A stretch of 64,000 nucleotides of DNA, from the NCBI GenBank assembly GCA_949130485.1, contig OX422187.1, forward strand, positions 744,001 through 808,000. The letters are read 5' to 3'. Each line of letters starts with the position of its first letter. Positions within the stretch are counted from its first letter, which is position 1. Below, one piece after another: positions 55,101 through 64,000 of this stretch. Position numbers and translations under genes: made by a program. Source of the DNA: Agelas oroides. Its lineage: Eukaryota; Porifera; Demospongiae; Agelasida; Agelasidae. The notes below the pieces were generated by a model, which saw only the letters and a list, made by a program, of their open reading frames with translations, was not told the origin of the DNA and did not search any database.

Positions 55101-57055
55101 ATTTATTTGGGCCTTTGTTGCTCCTGTAATTATCATTGTTCTGGTAAGTATACCACACAACATGCTTTAGTTTATTATGTTCTTCCTCCCTCCCCTCCCT
55201 GCCTCCCTCTTTCCACTTCCTCCTCTCCCTCCCTCTTCTCCCACTTCCTCCCCTCCCTCTCCTCAGGTGAATGTTGGGTTTTTTATTATGGCCATCACAA
55301 TCATGTACCGTCACCATCGACGGCAGACACGCAAGAGCAGAGTTGCTGAAGTCAAGTGAGCTGCATTGAAATGTTGAACATGTCATCCAATTCACATAAT
55401 GTTTCCCTCCATCCCTCCTCCTCCATCTCTCCTCCCCCTCCACCTCTTCCCTTCTCTCCTTCACCTCTTCCTTGGTCCTCTCCCTCATGTGTAGGTACTG
55501 GTTAATATCTTCTATCTCTCTGCTGGTTGTGATGGGAATTACATGGGTCGTTGGCATCTTTACATTTGGGACTGAAGCCCTCCTGCCCATAGCATACATC
55601 TTCACTATCTTTATAGCATTCCAGGTACATCACATGACCTCATGAGCAAATCACATGACTTCATTGTCAGATCACATGACTCATGAGCAGATCACATGAC
55701 CTCCTTGTCCGATCACATGACCTCATGAGCAGATCACATGACTTACAGATCCTCCATGTCACTTTTCCTCATGCAGGGAGCAATCATCTTTATCTTATTT
55801 GTGGTGCTGTCTAAACAGGTGAGGCAGCCAGAGTTTCAGTTTCATATGACATCACTGCATGGTGCTACTTGTGTACATGCTTCAATTATTGCAGGTATGT
55901 TGAGGCATACAGGAAGTGGTGGAAGGTGAAAGTGACCGAGTCAGAGCTTCTCAGCAAATACTTTGGAGAGAAACTTACTGTCACTACTAGTACAGGAATG
56001 GTCAGTGATCCCACATCTTCCCTCTCTCCTTCCCTCTCTCTTTACCTCCCTCCTTTCTTCCCTTCCTTCTTCATGAGTGGTCCACACTATTCTCTGTCTG
56101 TAGGAGGGACGATCTGGCAGCGTTTCTTCCTCGGATCATGGCAAACTTAAATGTAAGTTGCATCCTCCAATTCATCTTTCTACCTTGACTGGCTCCCTCC
56201 ACACCACACTTTCTCACACACCCGGCCTCCTATCCCCCTCCCCTCCACACACACACACACACACACATCACAGCTGTTGGCAGAAGAACCAATGTCCAGA
56301 GGATGAAAAAGTCCCACCCATGGCCCTCCAGCCCCTCACACAAGGCAATGTATTCAACATTGTCTTTCTTCCTCGAGCAGCTGCTGTAACAGAGGCTGAG
56401 ACAGGTACATGTGCCACTGCTACTCTGTGCATGGCCTCACTGATCATATTTATACCTGTGACAGTGTAAGATGGTGTTCTAGTTGAAATCTTTTAAGGGC
56501 GTATCAGCTTTTGAGCTCAACGTCACCAAATTTTACCCTTCTGCTCCTCCCTCCTTCCTCCTTCTCTCCTTCCTTCCTTCCTTCCTTCCTTCCTTCCTTC
56601 CTTCCTTCCTTCCTTCCTTCCCTCCCTCCCTCCCTCCCTCCCTCCCTCCCTCCCTCCCTCCCTCCCTCCCTGTCAGTCCCTGAGCACCACCATAGATAAT
56701 AAGAAATGGTGGCCTCTCCCAAACTCTCCCCAAGTGCAAACCAAAATAGTGACAGAAAGCCTGGGTAGGGCCTGGGAACAAGGCTAGGTGATCATGAAGC
56801 TTATCTAATTGCAAATGTTTCGACCCCTTTACTCCAACACTGTACTTGCATACCTCATGACTAAAGCTTCATATTCAGTACTGTGTCCACAATGTCCCTC
56901 CCTCCCTCCATCAAGGTAAAGTTGCTTTGGAGAATGGTCGGCTTGAGAGACATGAGAAGACAGCTGTTGACAATGAATACATGGACACAGCCCCAATCCT
57001 GATATTCTCTGCAATCAGAAAATCAAGTTTGGAGCCTTCTACGAACATGCTTTGA
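52133..57055 (+). CDS. adhesion GPCR, GPS motif, seven-helix domain and tail (5' part missing)
   Basis: This surface receptor self-cleaves at its GPS motif. Exons: 52133-52271 ([27 protein letters not shown]; cleavage expected between Leu and Thr), 53519-53625 (TM1), 53964-54066 (TM2), 54409-54564 (TM3: [20 protein letters not shown]), 54693-54774 (TM4), 55077-55143 (TM5: [13 protein letters not shown]), 55267-55355, 55495-55624 (TM6: [17 protein letters not shown]), 55777-55823 (TM7), 55895-56000 and 56104-56152. The TM7 exon joins best with a GC donor (GTGAG|GCAGCC). Tail exons at 56274-56404 and 56916-57055 are less certain because phases conflict. The TM3 exon starts VGCQVVEC and shifts by one base before LLHYFF, so a one-base indel interrupts it. 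The extracellular region was not found; it may lie in repeats upstream or outside the window. Confidence 0.9.
52316..52459. mobile_element. 144-bp hairpin in GPCR intron 1
   Basis: Arms TATCACCATAGTACAAAGCT and the complement continue through GTTTGTTGCCGT to a centre GTTACGAGTGCGCAGCACGA. It is inserted 45 bases after the GPS exon donor. Confidence 0.88.
52657..52991. mobile_element. 335-bp MITE, TAGCCTCGTTCCCAGGC family, copy B
   Basis: Same subfamily as 18580 in the opposite orientation. The 8-mer AGTTAGAT lies at 52646-52653 and 52992-52999, consistent with an 8-bp target duplication (three extra bases at the left edge). Confidence 0.85.
53013..53358 (-). mobile_element. half copy of the AAACCACAGTAGACAGGG hairpin family
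   Basis: Equivalent to the right arm of 49843-50592, with a more decayed terminal hairpin (AACAGTAGACAGG). It lies in GPCR intron 1, directly after the MITE at 52657. Confidence 0.85.
53640..53918. repeat. (CCTCTCTCCC)n pyrimidine tract in GPCR intron 2
   Basis: The plus strand is almost pure C/T for 270 bases, made of 10-11-base units such as CCACCTCTCTCC. It lies 45 bases before the TM2 exon acceptor. Confidence 0.95.
54104..54354. mobile_element. CAAGAGCGCATAAGAA-ended MITE, copy 2, in GPCR intron 3
   Basis: Same ends and inner words as 45768. The direct flanks CTATGGT (7 bases, or 8 if the adjoining G is counted) occur on both sides. A (CCCT)n run and the TM3 acceptor follow within 55 bases. 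Confidence 0.9.
54816..55070. repeat. (CCTCCCT)n pyrimidine tract in GPCR intron 5
   Basis: About 250 bases of CCTCCCT units end at CTTCAG, the TM5 acceptor. Similar shorter tracts precede the next two acceptors (55185-55266 and 55401-55490). Confidence 0.95.
56560..56672. repeat. (CCTT)n and (CCCT)n tract
   Basis: Tetranucleotide pyrimidine run between two presumed GPCR tail exons. Long frames over it are artefacts. Confidence 0.95.
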
Positions 57056-59693
57056 GCAGCATGGGGGTGGATGCCATAGCAACTGGACACTATGCGAGGA
57101 CAGAGAGAAGCACGTCTGGTACATTTGTAGCTAAGATCTAGTGTTGCAAAAATGGCTAGTCTCAATAGGCCGTAGTAGCAAGGTGCATTCATTCATTCAT
57201 CGTCCATTCATTCATTTCATTCATTCGTCGTCCCTTCATTCATTCATTCCATCATTCAATCATTCACTCATTCATTCGTTCATTCGTTCACTCATTCATT
57301 CATTCGTTCGTTCATTCGTTCATTCATTCATTCGTTCATTCATTCATTTGTTCATTCATTAAGTAACCTCGTATTTTTCTGCATTAGGACGAAGCAGGCT
57401 CTTGCAATCATTGGATGCATTTAAAGACCAGACGTATTTCTTATCACAAGTCCATCAGGTACAAGCACACAAGCACAACCACGGGGACCGATCCTCAAAT
57501 GATTCTTCTTGTTAGTCAGTCTTGCAGAAAACGCTGTTTCCCATTGGTCACTTGACGAAGGTAGAGGTGAAGAAGATGGCTGCCGAGGCAGGACTGGAAT
57601 GGGTTGCCAGGTGAGGTACTTTTCAGGATTAATGAAAGGGCTCAGAACGGAAGTGGTCTAACCAAAACAAAACATGCGTTTCATAGCTCAGGTACTATCA
57701 GATATCCGACCAGGTATACACCCTGTAGCTATAGGGGTATGCTTGCCAGGACATGTTCACCATTTTCGGTATACTCCTAATGGATGTGACCCCCCAACAT
57801 TTCTTAGACTACATGCACTACAGAATACAGGGTGCATGCACCCAATTAGGCACCAATTTGTTGATTATTACCGTATGGCGAGAAATTTTCGCGGGACAAA
57901 ATTTTCGGGGATTGGCCGCTGGCAAAGATTTCGCGAAAATATTTTCGCGGTTCGACCTATATGGTTCGACGATCACAAAGCACAAAGCACGGCGATCACA
58001 AAATTTCGCCGTTAAAATTTTCGCGGTCTGAGGCAAATCCGCGAAAACCGCGAAAATTTTGTCCCATGAAAATTTCTCGCCATACGGTAGTTTCATCAGC
58101 CGCCCACATGAATTTTTTGTGATAGAATTTAATCACTGTGTTTTTACATTTTTTGTGTACAGACGATGTATGAATGAATCAAATGAGTGTAACGAAGAAC
58201 GTAACGCTAACAAACGTGTCCATCTACTGCACAGCATCCTTAAGAGCCCTTCTACACTGGCGTATGACGAGCGCTGATCCTCCTGGCATCATACCCACCC
58301 ACCCACTTGTGTGCAGTGGAAGAACCTGATGAGAAACTAACAAATTGGGGCCTTACCTAGAATAAATTACCTAGAGACCTACAGGTCGTTTAGTGTCCCA
58401 CGTCCTATAAACATGATCATACCATTGAGGCTTCCAAAAAGTTTTTAGCATGCAAGTAAACTTGACCTTTAGATAGCCCAGGGTCTGAGCCCTTAAGTTA
58501 AAGGGGCTACAGCTATTGGATTGGGTATTGGATTGGTTACCATGGCAACATTAATATTTGTGTACCATCTTGCTCCATCCTCAGAGTATGGGTTTATGTT
58601 TCATTGGCAAGCGCAAGTTTTCCACATTTATCCAAGAGGTGTGTGCGCTGTGTGACCACTATATTCTTCCATGCGTCTTGACACTCAATTCTCAAATTTC
58701 AGTATCTTAAGGAGCAGCCAGGACACTTTGTCACACTGGATGGCAAAGTGATGGGGAAGCACAGAGGTAAACTCTTTAATTTGTTTCCCTGTGCAGCATT
58801 TCAAGATGAAGTATTTTAAGTGCTTTTATCTGTTGGTGTACAACTGTGTGTGTGTGTGTTATGTCCAGGCCACCATTTTTTCACCATCGGCCAGCGGGCA
58901 AGGCTGGAAGGGATGGCAAATGCCTGGTTTGTAGCTGGCAAGGACCCACAGACCAGCACCATCACTGTGGTATGTTAGTCTCATTCCCAGTCTGACAGTC
59001 TGGGAATGAGACTGAGTGACAGTTAACCTCCTATATGTATGTAGGTTGAGGGTGCCTCTCATCCTGCCCTCTCCTGTCACTCCTTCACCACCTCCCCCCC
59101 TCACTGGATCGCAGGGAAGCCTCCCGACCTGCTGGGCCAGGGGAAACAGTTTGAGTGCCTCATGCGTTACAGACACCAGAAGCCACTCAGTAAGTGACCA
59201 CCTCACCGTCTGAAACATCAGCTCATGGCTTCTTCTTTTCACTGCAGAGAAGTGTTTAGTTCAAGTGTTGGAGGAAAACACATCACAAAGCAATAGGTCT
59301 GTGTCTCACCCGCTGGTAACAGCTGGAATTAAAAATGGCTGACTTTTGTTGCCACTTGATATACTAGGAAGGGTCTGGTGGTGAAGTGTGACCAACCGAT
59401 CCTGGCAGTTACTCCTGGACAAGTGGGTCTGGGCTGATGATGGCCTCTTGATTGACCATACTCAGACCACCTCACCGTAGCCCTCGTTGCCAGACTGTCT
59501 TTTACCCTCCAACCAATGAAAACTGGAGGGGGGTGGGGGGAGAGGCTATGTCACAATGTCCACAAAGACGGTCTCCTCTCCCCTCCTGCAGCATGCTGTG
59601 TTTTACAAGGATGAAGAATGCCTGGGTGGGGCTTCTATCTTAAAAGCTGGACCATCACCATGGGAACAGGGAGAAAAGAAAGAAGTGAAGTAG
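56991..59693 (+). CDS. mitochondrial tRNA 2-thiouridylase TRMU/MnmA, N-terminus missing
   Basis: The enzyme puts sulfur on U34 of mitochondrial tRNAs for Lys, Glu and Gln. Exons: 56991-57118, 57388-57458, 57528-57610, 58585-58638, 58703-58766, 58869-58969, 59045-59189, 59248-59296, 59368-59422, 59592-59693 (stop TAG). Phases agree throughout, except for a small missing link (about three residues, expected KKE) between 57610 and 58585. Motifs: [19 protein letters not shown] (first catalytic Cys), [35 protein letters not shown] (second catalytic Cys), [33 protein letters not shown] and [17 protein letters not shown]. The ATP-binding PP-loop half (about 100 residues, SGGVDSS) is absent: directly upstream is the GPCR tail. 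Either this is a 5'-truncated copy or a rearrangement or misassembly lies near 56990. Confidence 0.92.
57187..57360. repeat. (ATTC)n microsatellite in TRMU intron 1
   Basis: ATTC/GTTC tetranucleotides with scattered changes over 174 bases, ending 27 bases before the next exon. Confidence 0.95.
57871..58087. mobile_element. 217-bp MITE with CCGTATGGCGAGAAATTTTC ends, TA-flanked
   Basis: The ends are inverted copies over about 40 bases with a few differences, flanked by TA on both sides (57869-57870 and 58088-58089). The interior is full of TTCGCG and CGCGAAAA words. It lies in a TRMU intron. TA flanks suggest a Tc1/mariner-type origin. Confidence 0.9.
58976..59013. mobile_element. 38-bp minimal hairpin in a TRMU intron
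   Basis: TAGTCTCATTCCCAGTCTG and its complement meet with almost no loop, only seven bases after an exon donor. It is the smallest complete member of the hairpin family in the window. Confidence 0.85.
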
Positions 59694-59706
59694 AACAGTT
59701 GATACG

Positions 59707-60833
59707 TCATACTTACACTCCTGCACAAAGATCATACCATATACAAAATGTGACTGTCATAAGTGGATCATAGACGGGCTTACAGAACACAGCTCATTGT
59801 AGTCCGGACACTCCAGAGTCCCACTGTAGGTGACATTATCCTTCGTGTACACCACCCTGTTCTGTAGTGAGAGGAGTGCAGCAATGGTGGTAATTTTAGG
59901 GAGATTTCCTCTCTTTTGCCATCAAACATAGTTATTCCCACTGGGGCATGATGCCCTAAGGCCTTCCTGGCTTCAACCAGGTGGCTTCATGGACTGTTTG
60001 TAACATTAGTGATAGTAGACTTGTTTTTTGTTTTTTTACAGGAGTGCACATCGTCTTCTACTTACTGTGTCGTACTATCTGTGGTTGCATATCTACACAC
60101 TGTTGCTATGTAAACTTAGCCTCGAACCCTATGACTGATGTCTGCTGATCGAGGTATTTAAACTATGGATGAAACTGACTGACCTTTTGACCTTCCCCGA
60201 ACACCTGATTAGTTGGTCAGCAAAGTGAATAAACAGTCTTCGAGCACTGCAGCTGAACTGTGTGTGTGTGTGTGTGTGTGTGCATGTGTGTGTGTGTGTG
60301 TGTGTGTGCATGTGTGTGTGTGTGTGTGTGTGCATGTGTGTGTGTGTGTGTGTGTGCATGTGTGTGTGTGTGTGTGTGTGCATGTGTGTGTGTGTGTGCA
60401 TCTGTGTGTGTGCATGTGTGTGTGTGTGCATATGTGTGTGTGTGTGTGTGCATGTGTGTGTGTGAGTGTGTGTGGAGGGGGGAGTGTTATGACACATTTT
60501 ACATATTGTCGAGCTGTCTCCGTACCTCATAACAGCCAGCACCGTATTTTGATTGACTGACCACAGTTCCATTGAACCTCATCTCAAACGGTTTCCTCTG
60601 CTCAAAACAACATGAGTTACGGCCATAGCTCTCCATAGCAATGTTAACAGCTGCAAGAGTGGAAAATGTTGAAAACAAAATGTCAAAAGTCCTCTAGATG
60701 GTTTTCTTTTTTGACTATTATTTATTGATTATGTATCAGACAGAAAAACGTGTGTTGTCATGACAACCAGACAGTCTACCTGGGGCGTGGGCAGGGTTAC
60801 GGCAGTCTCTCCCGACTCTAAAGTGCTGGTATT
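59707..60833 (-). CDS. leishmanolysin-like metalloprotease (M8), C-terminal exons
   Basis: M8 peptidases are zinc metalloproteases anchored on or secreted from cells. Minus-strand exons: 60833-60780 (YQHFRVGRDCRNPAHAP), 60650-60526 (VNIAMESYGRNSCCFEQRKP, SKYGAGCYE), 59861-59784 (NRVVYTKDN, GTLECPDYNELCS). All have GT-AG borders and matching phases (1, 0). The Cys spacing, NSCCFE and GAGCY blocks, and final CPDYNELC match the C-terminal domain of leishmanolysin-like proteins. A possible last exon reads [14 protein letters not shown] and ends near 59660, which would overlap the TRMU stop on the other strand. An exon between GCYE and NRVV may be missing. The HExxH catalytic exon lies outside or was not found. 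A (TG)n repeat fills one intron. Confidence 0.72.
60259..60470. repeat. (TG)n microsatellite with regular CATG interruptions
   Basis: TG runs of 18-20 bases are separated by CATG at nearly regular 22-24-base spacing, a higher-order repeat. It lies in the intron between two leishmanolysin-like exons. Confidence 0.97.
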
Positions 60834-60978
60834 CTGCAGCCAGTATGTGTGAACACAGAAGTCTAATTTATAATCACACAAGAGTGACTAGATTAAGTAC
60901 TTAATTTCAATAAACATAGAAGTCTAATAAAATGAAACACAGATGAAGTACTTCCCACATTGCTGGTGTTGACAGTAT

Positions 60979-61066
60979 TAGCGTCGAACCCAGGCTTTCT
61001 GTTCCAGATTTTGTCTTACAGCTTTGGAGAAAAATCGGAGGGTTGGAAAGCCTGGGTTCGAGGCTA
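60979..61066. mobile_element. 88-bp hairpin with perfect 8-bp target duplication
   Basis: TAGCGTCGAACCCAGGCTTT and its near complement enclose about 50 bases. GACAGTAT occurs directly at both edges (60971-60978 and 61067-61074). This is the cleanest proof that the hairpin family inserts with 8-bp duplications. Confidence 0.92.
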
Positions 61067-61074
61067 GACAGTAT

Positions 61075-62016
61075 AGCAACAGTCTGCAGTATAGGCATAT
61101 TACATCATTATCTCACTGTTTCTATGGTAACAGGCACAGGTGGGTATAGTATTATTAATATTACAGGAAGTTGTAAATTGTTTCAGGAAGTTGTAAAATA
61201 ACTCTGGCTGTTGGCAGTGCAAACTACTTTGTGTTAATGCAAACTGAGCATCCGGTTTCCATGGTACTAGGTGGAGAGTACACCTACTCCCCCTTCCTAT
61301 TCGATAAAACTATTTCAGTTCAGTATGTCATACTACAGGTCAAACCCAGATCGCAGCGAGTGTGTGAAAAAATTCAGCAAGAGCTCCCTGTCTCGTTCTT
61401 ACAAAGATTTGCCGTAAAATGAATCATGTGACTCATACACTAGCAGATCAATACTGATGGAAACTGGATGCTCAGGTTGCATAGCAAACGAACACACCGC
61501 AAGAGGAAGCAGATCTAACCAGATGTGCACACCTTGACGAGATTACTCAGGGTGTGGTGGCTCTCAGGCCACCAGGAAATCCAACTAGTTAGGGAGTTGC
61601 TCGTGAACTCCTTCCTGGAGGGATGCTTTTGGCTGATTACGTTAATTGTGGGTTGATATCATACAACATGTAGGGTTGAAAGTTCCAATCGGTGCAATAA
61701 GTCCTGCAACATATACTGTTGCACTTCCATCTACACATTCATCATCTTCACAGTCGTGGCTGGTTGGCATCAAGGCAACTCCATCAGGTTTTGTTGCAAA
61801 CTCATCAAAATTTTAATTCAGTGCTGATCCCACAGTGCCTCAGTCCTCCAACGCAAAGATGAATTTCACCGTCCTGTAGGTTGCCCGTGGCGGAAATCAG
61901 ACATTACTGGTTGTAGCTTCCAGGCAGTGTTTCAGGCTGGCTGCATCTTCATTTCTGTTTCGTGGCAGGTTTAACCTCGGTTAGACATAGTGCGCTCGTG
62001 CCCTGACCCCACCCCC
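61075..62016. other. no firm gene
   Basis: 61119-61240 is a short relic of the 49843 hairpin family (GGTAACAGG, GGAAGTTGTAAA). A minus-strand open segment around 61810-61640 encodes DEFATKPDGVALMPTSHD and CVDGSATVYVAGLIAPIG before a stop; I do not recognise it and saw no good splice sites. A small hairpin lies around 61590-61625. Confidence 0.4.
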
Positions 62017-62700
62017 TCAGTGGGTCATGTGACAGGGGGACATGAAACGACGTGAAAGTAATGAGACCCGTTTTTTTGGTGGGGCTCCCTTATAACGGCC
62101 TTTGTTGTTAGTACTGGCAGGCTTTGCTTTAGTACTTGTGTTTGACCTCAGCATAGCAATTTCGTTTTCCAGATGGTCATTTCGTTCCTCTAAGGCCAGG
62201 ACCTGTAAGCGCAGGGATTTGTTCTCTGTTTTTAGGCAGACTTCTAGGTCAAGTACCCGTTGGAGAAGGGAGTCTACTTCAGCTTTAGTGGCTAAAGCCA
62301 CTGGGTGTGCTGTGCAGCAGATGTCACAGGAGCCACCCACTGAGCACAGGCAGTGATCATGCAGAGTAGTAACTGAAGAAGAGTTACCCTCACCTGGTGC
62401 TGTATTGGGGGGTGCAGGTGTGGCAGCGGGAGTGGTAGTGGAAGTGGTAACAGCAGGGGTGGTGGTGGGGGGAGGAGCTAGACTTCTTGGTTGACTTGCT
62501 GGTCTTTGTGCTGGATGCACGCTGTGACGACTTCTTCTGCGTGGGGGGGTTACAGATATGGCATTTGAAGGTGGCCTTTTTTGCACTACGGGCAGTGAGT
62601 CCAGCGCAGTTTAGGTGTGACCAAGAACCACATGTCTCGCACTGGACCATCTGGGAGCCGTCATCAGTGGTAGTGCCGCATTTGCAGTTAACATTTGAAA
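62017..62700 (-). pseudogene. PHD-finger plus coiled-coil protein, LINE ORF1-like, frameshifted
   Basis: The minus strand first encodes a PHD-type zinc finger: CKCGTTTDDGSQMVQCETCG, then WSHLNCAGL and FKCHICN, with the full Cys4-His-Cys3 set. A one-base shift at a run of seven C (about 62549-62555) moves the frame to a Pro/Thr-rich linker (APPPTTTPAVTTSTTTP), a Cys cluster (CLCSVGGSCDICC), and a leucine-rich coiled coil (LLQRVLDLEVCLKTENKSL, LALEERNDHLENEIAML) with a basic tail. Some CR1-type retrotransposons have an ORF1 with a PHD finger and a coiled coil, so I infer a LINE ORF1. The 5' end is cut exactly at the edge of the inverted-repeat element at 62702. No reverse transcriptase follows. 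Confidence 0.6.
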
Positions 62701-62701
62701 A

Positions 62702-63272
62702 GACTTAAAAAACATTAAAAATGTAAAAAGATGTAGGGATGGCATGCCAAAAAGTATGCAAACAAGGTAGGGATAATGCATGAAAGCAAAGGTGAACATA
62801 TTGGCAAAGCCCCATCCCTACATCTTTTTCAAGTGACGTGCATGGGGGTCTTCCTAAAACGTACTGCAAGTTCACAACCTTTATTACTGGCAGTTCATGG
62901 CTGTAGCCTTGGCCACCTCCTCCTCCCACATGGCCTGGTAATGAGGCTAGTATGACCCTCTTGGTAGCATTATGTTATACAGAACCTCTTCAACAACTTA
63001 AGCAGTGAGTTGGAGTAGACTGCAGACTTATAATAGTACATGGCATGATTTTAACCTCGTCCCCAGGCCACACTTCCTTCTCCCACGTGTTGGCTCAGGG
63101 ACGAGGCTAATATGATCTAGCAGCATTGCATCAACTGTAGTGTGAAAAAGATGTAGGGATGGGGCTTTGCCAATATGTTGACCTTTGCTTTCATGCATTA
63201 TCCCTACCTTGTTTGCATACTTTTTGGCATGCCATCCCTACATCTTTTTACATTTTTAATGTTTTTTAAGTC
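62702..63272. mobile_element. 571-bp element with 134-bp inverted arms
   Basis: The arms (62702-62835 and about 63140-63272) are near-perfect reverse complements. Each arm itself is a hairpin ending AAAAAGATGTAGGGATGG. The spacer of about 300 bases contains a decayed TAGCCTCG-type hairpin (63052-63110). Confidence 0.9.
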
Positions 63273-63405
63273 TTGTTTCTGTACTTTTTTGATGTTAATC
63301 TCAGTTTATAGTTACACGTAAGTGTAATCACAACACCAGAACTTGAAACGGCGTTGACAGTTTAGTAGCGGTTCCAGGCATGTATTAAATAATTAGGCCT
63401 ATGTG

Positions 63406-64000
63406 TACAGTGGAATCGCCACCGTACCGGAAGTCCATACGTGGCCATACAAATTTATTTTCGGCACACGATCAAACGCGCGCGTTGAATATAACCTTTG
63501 ACCCCAGTCCACGCAGACCTAAAAATCGGTATATCTTAGGAAATGCATGGGCTATTCCCATGCAACTAATAAGCGGGCTGTGCGGGAAGTAGAAGTACAC
63601 ATTAGCGCAAGTTCCACGTGCGTGCGTACTTCTATGCGGAAGTTACAGCTGTTCGCGGTACCTGCTCAACGGTCCGCACATGACTTGGGGCCATTTCCAG
63701 CTTCCTGAAGAGACAGCCAAGACACTGACATAGTTGATTACTACTATCATTATGTTACTCAGAAAAGTTGTTGAAACTTGTGTTTGCTATTTTTCAGGAT
63801 GTAAAATGAAAGAATTAATTATGCATACAGAAAATGTGTAAAAATGTGCATAGCTGGCATGTTAACTAGCATACAAAAGTTTTGAGCAACACAGGTAGCT
63901 TATAGCATGAGGTAATAGGTGATGTGCGTGTCAGAGAGCACTATAGTGGTGACTTTCACTACATGAACTGGCATGACCAGCTCCAGAAAGTTCCATCTTG
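63406..64000 (-). repeat. right copy of the 595-bp inverted duplication (runs to window end)
   Basis: Reverse complement of 41422-42015 with about ten differences, among them a one-base indel near 63507 and clustered changes around 63600-63625. It begins immediately after TGTACAGTGGAATCGCC and has no visible end within the window. Confidence 0.95.

Noticed and set aside
53622..55605. Glu/Arg/Gly-rich minus-strand and Pro/Ser/Leu-rich plus-strand frames
   Set aside because: They are shadows of CCTCCCT-type tracts across the introns of the GPCR gene.
60129..60572. Cys-Val and His-Thr repeat proteins
   Set aside because: Both strands of a (TG)n array read open in several frames; there is no start context or family.

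Overview
This is eukaryotic, animal nuclear DNA. Genes are split by GT-AG introns, conserved exons sit far apart, and animal-specific families are present: adhesion GPCR, glypican, p190 RhoGAP, forkhead and lysosomal sulfatase. Compact genes, very many short inverted-repeat transposons, and MULE, P-element and non-LTR elements together suggest a marine invertebrate. A sponge is my best guess, but nothing in the sequence proves the species.

Layout. 1-24.9 kb: two minus-strand exons that I join as the 5' part of a glypican-like gene (signal-peptide exon at 18.3 kb, Cys-rich exon at 3.0 kb). Its proposed 15-kb intron holds a decayed MULE transposase (7.4-9.9 kb), a 1.3-kb foldback element and a family of repeats ending in TTGGGGCGAGCC. 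Two hairpin elements inserted into one target follow at 18.6-19.6 kb, then a broken transposon ORF, a multi-exon P-element-like transposase with frameshifts, and an intact two-exon arylsulfatase B gene. 25-36 kb is mostly mobile DNA: two large elements with ends made of clustered short palindromes, a 5'-truncated LINE, a LINE with endonuclease and reverse transcriptase, and a MITE whose empty target site is also in the window. 36-45 kb holds a forkhead-like terminal exon, a p190 RhoGAP-like exon and a terminal exon of unknown type among more MITEs and tRNA-derived SINEs. 52.1-60.8 kb is the gene-dense part: the GPS and seven-helix half of an adhesion GPCR (plus), the C-terminal two thirds of the mitochondrial tRNA 2-thiouridylase TRMU (plus), and C-terminal exons of a leishmanolysin-like metalloprotease (minus, tail-to-tail with TRMU). 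The right end carries a LINE-type ORF1 with a PHD finger and half of a 595-bp inverted duplication whose partner lies at 41.4 kb.

The genes do not form a pathway; this is an ordinary animal locus heavily loaded with repeats. Several otherwise conserved coding segments (GPCR TM3 exon, p190 exon, PHD ORF) carry single-base frameshifts. That may mean pseudogenes, or residual indel errors in the assembly, and should be kept in mind when reading the gene models. All splice sites were placed by eye.
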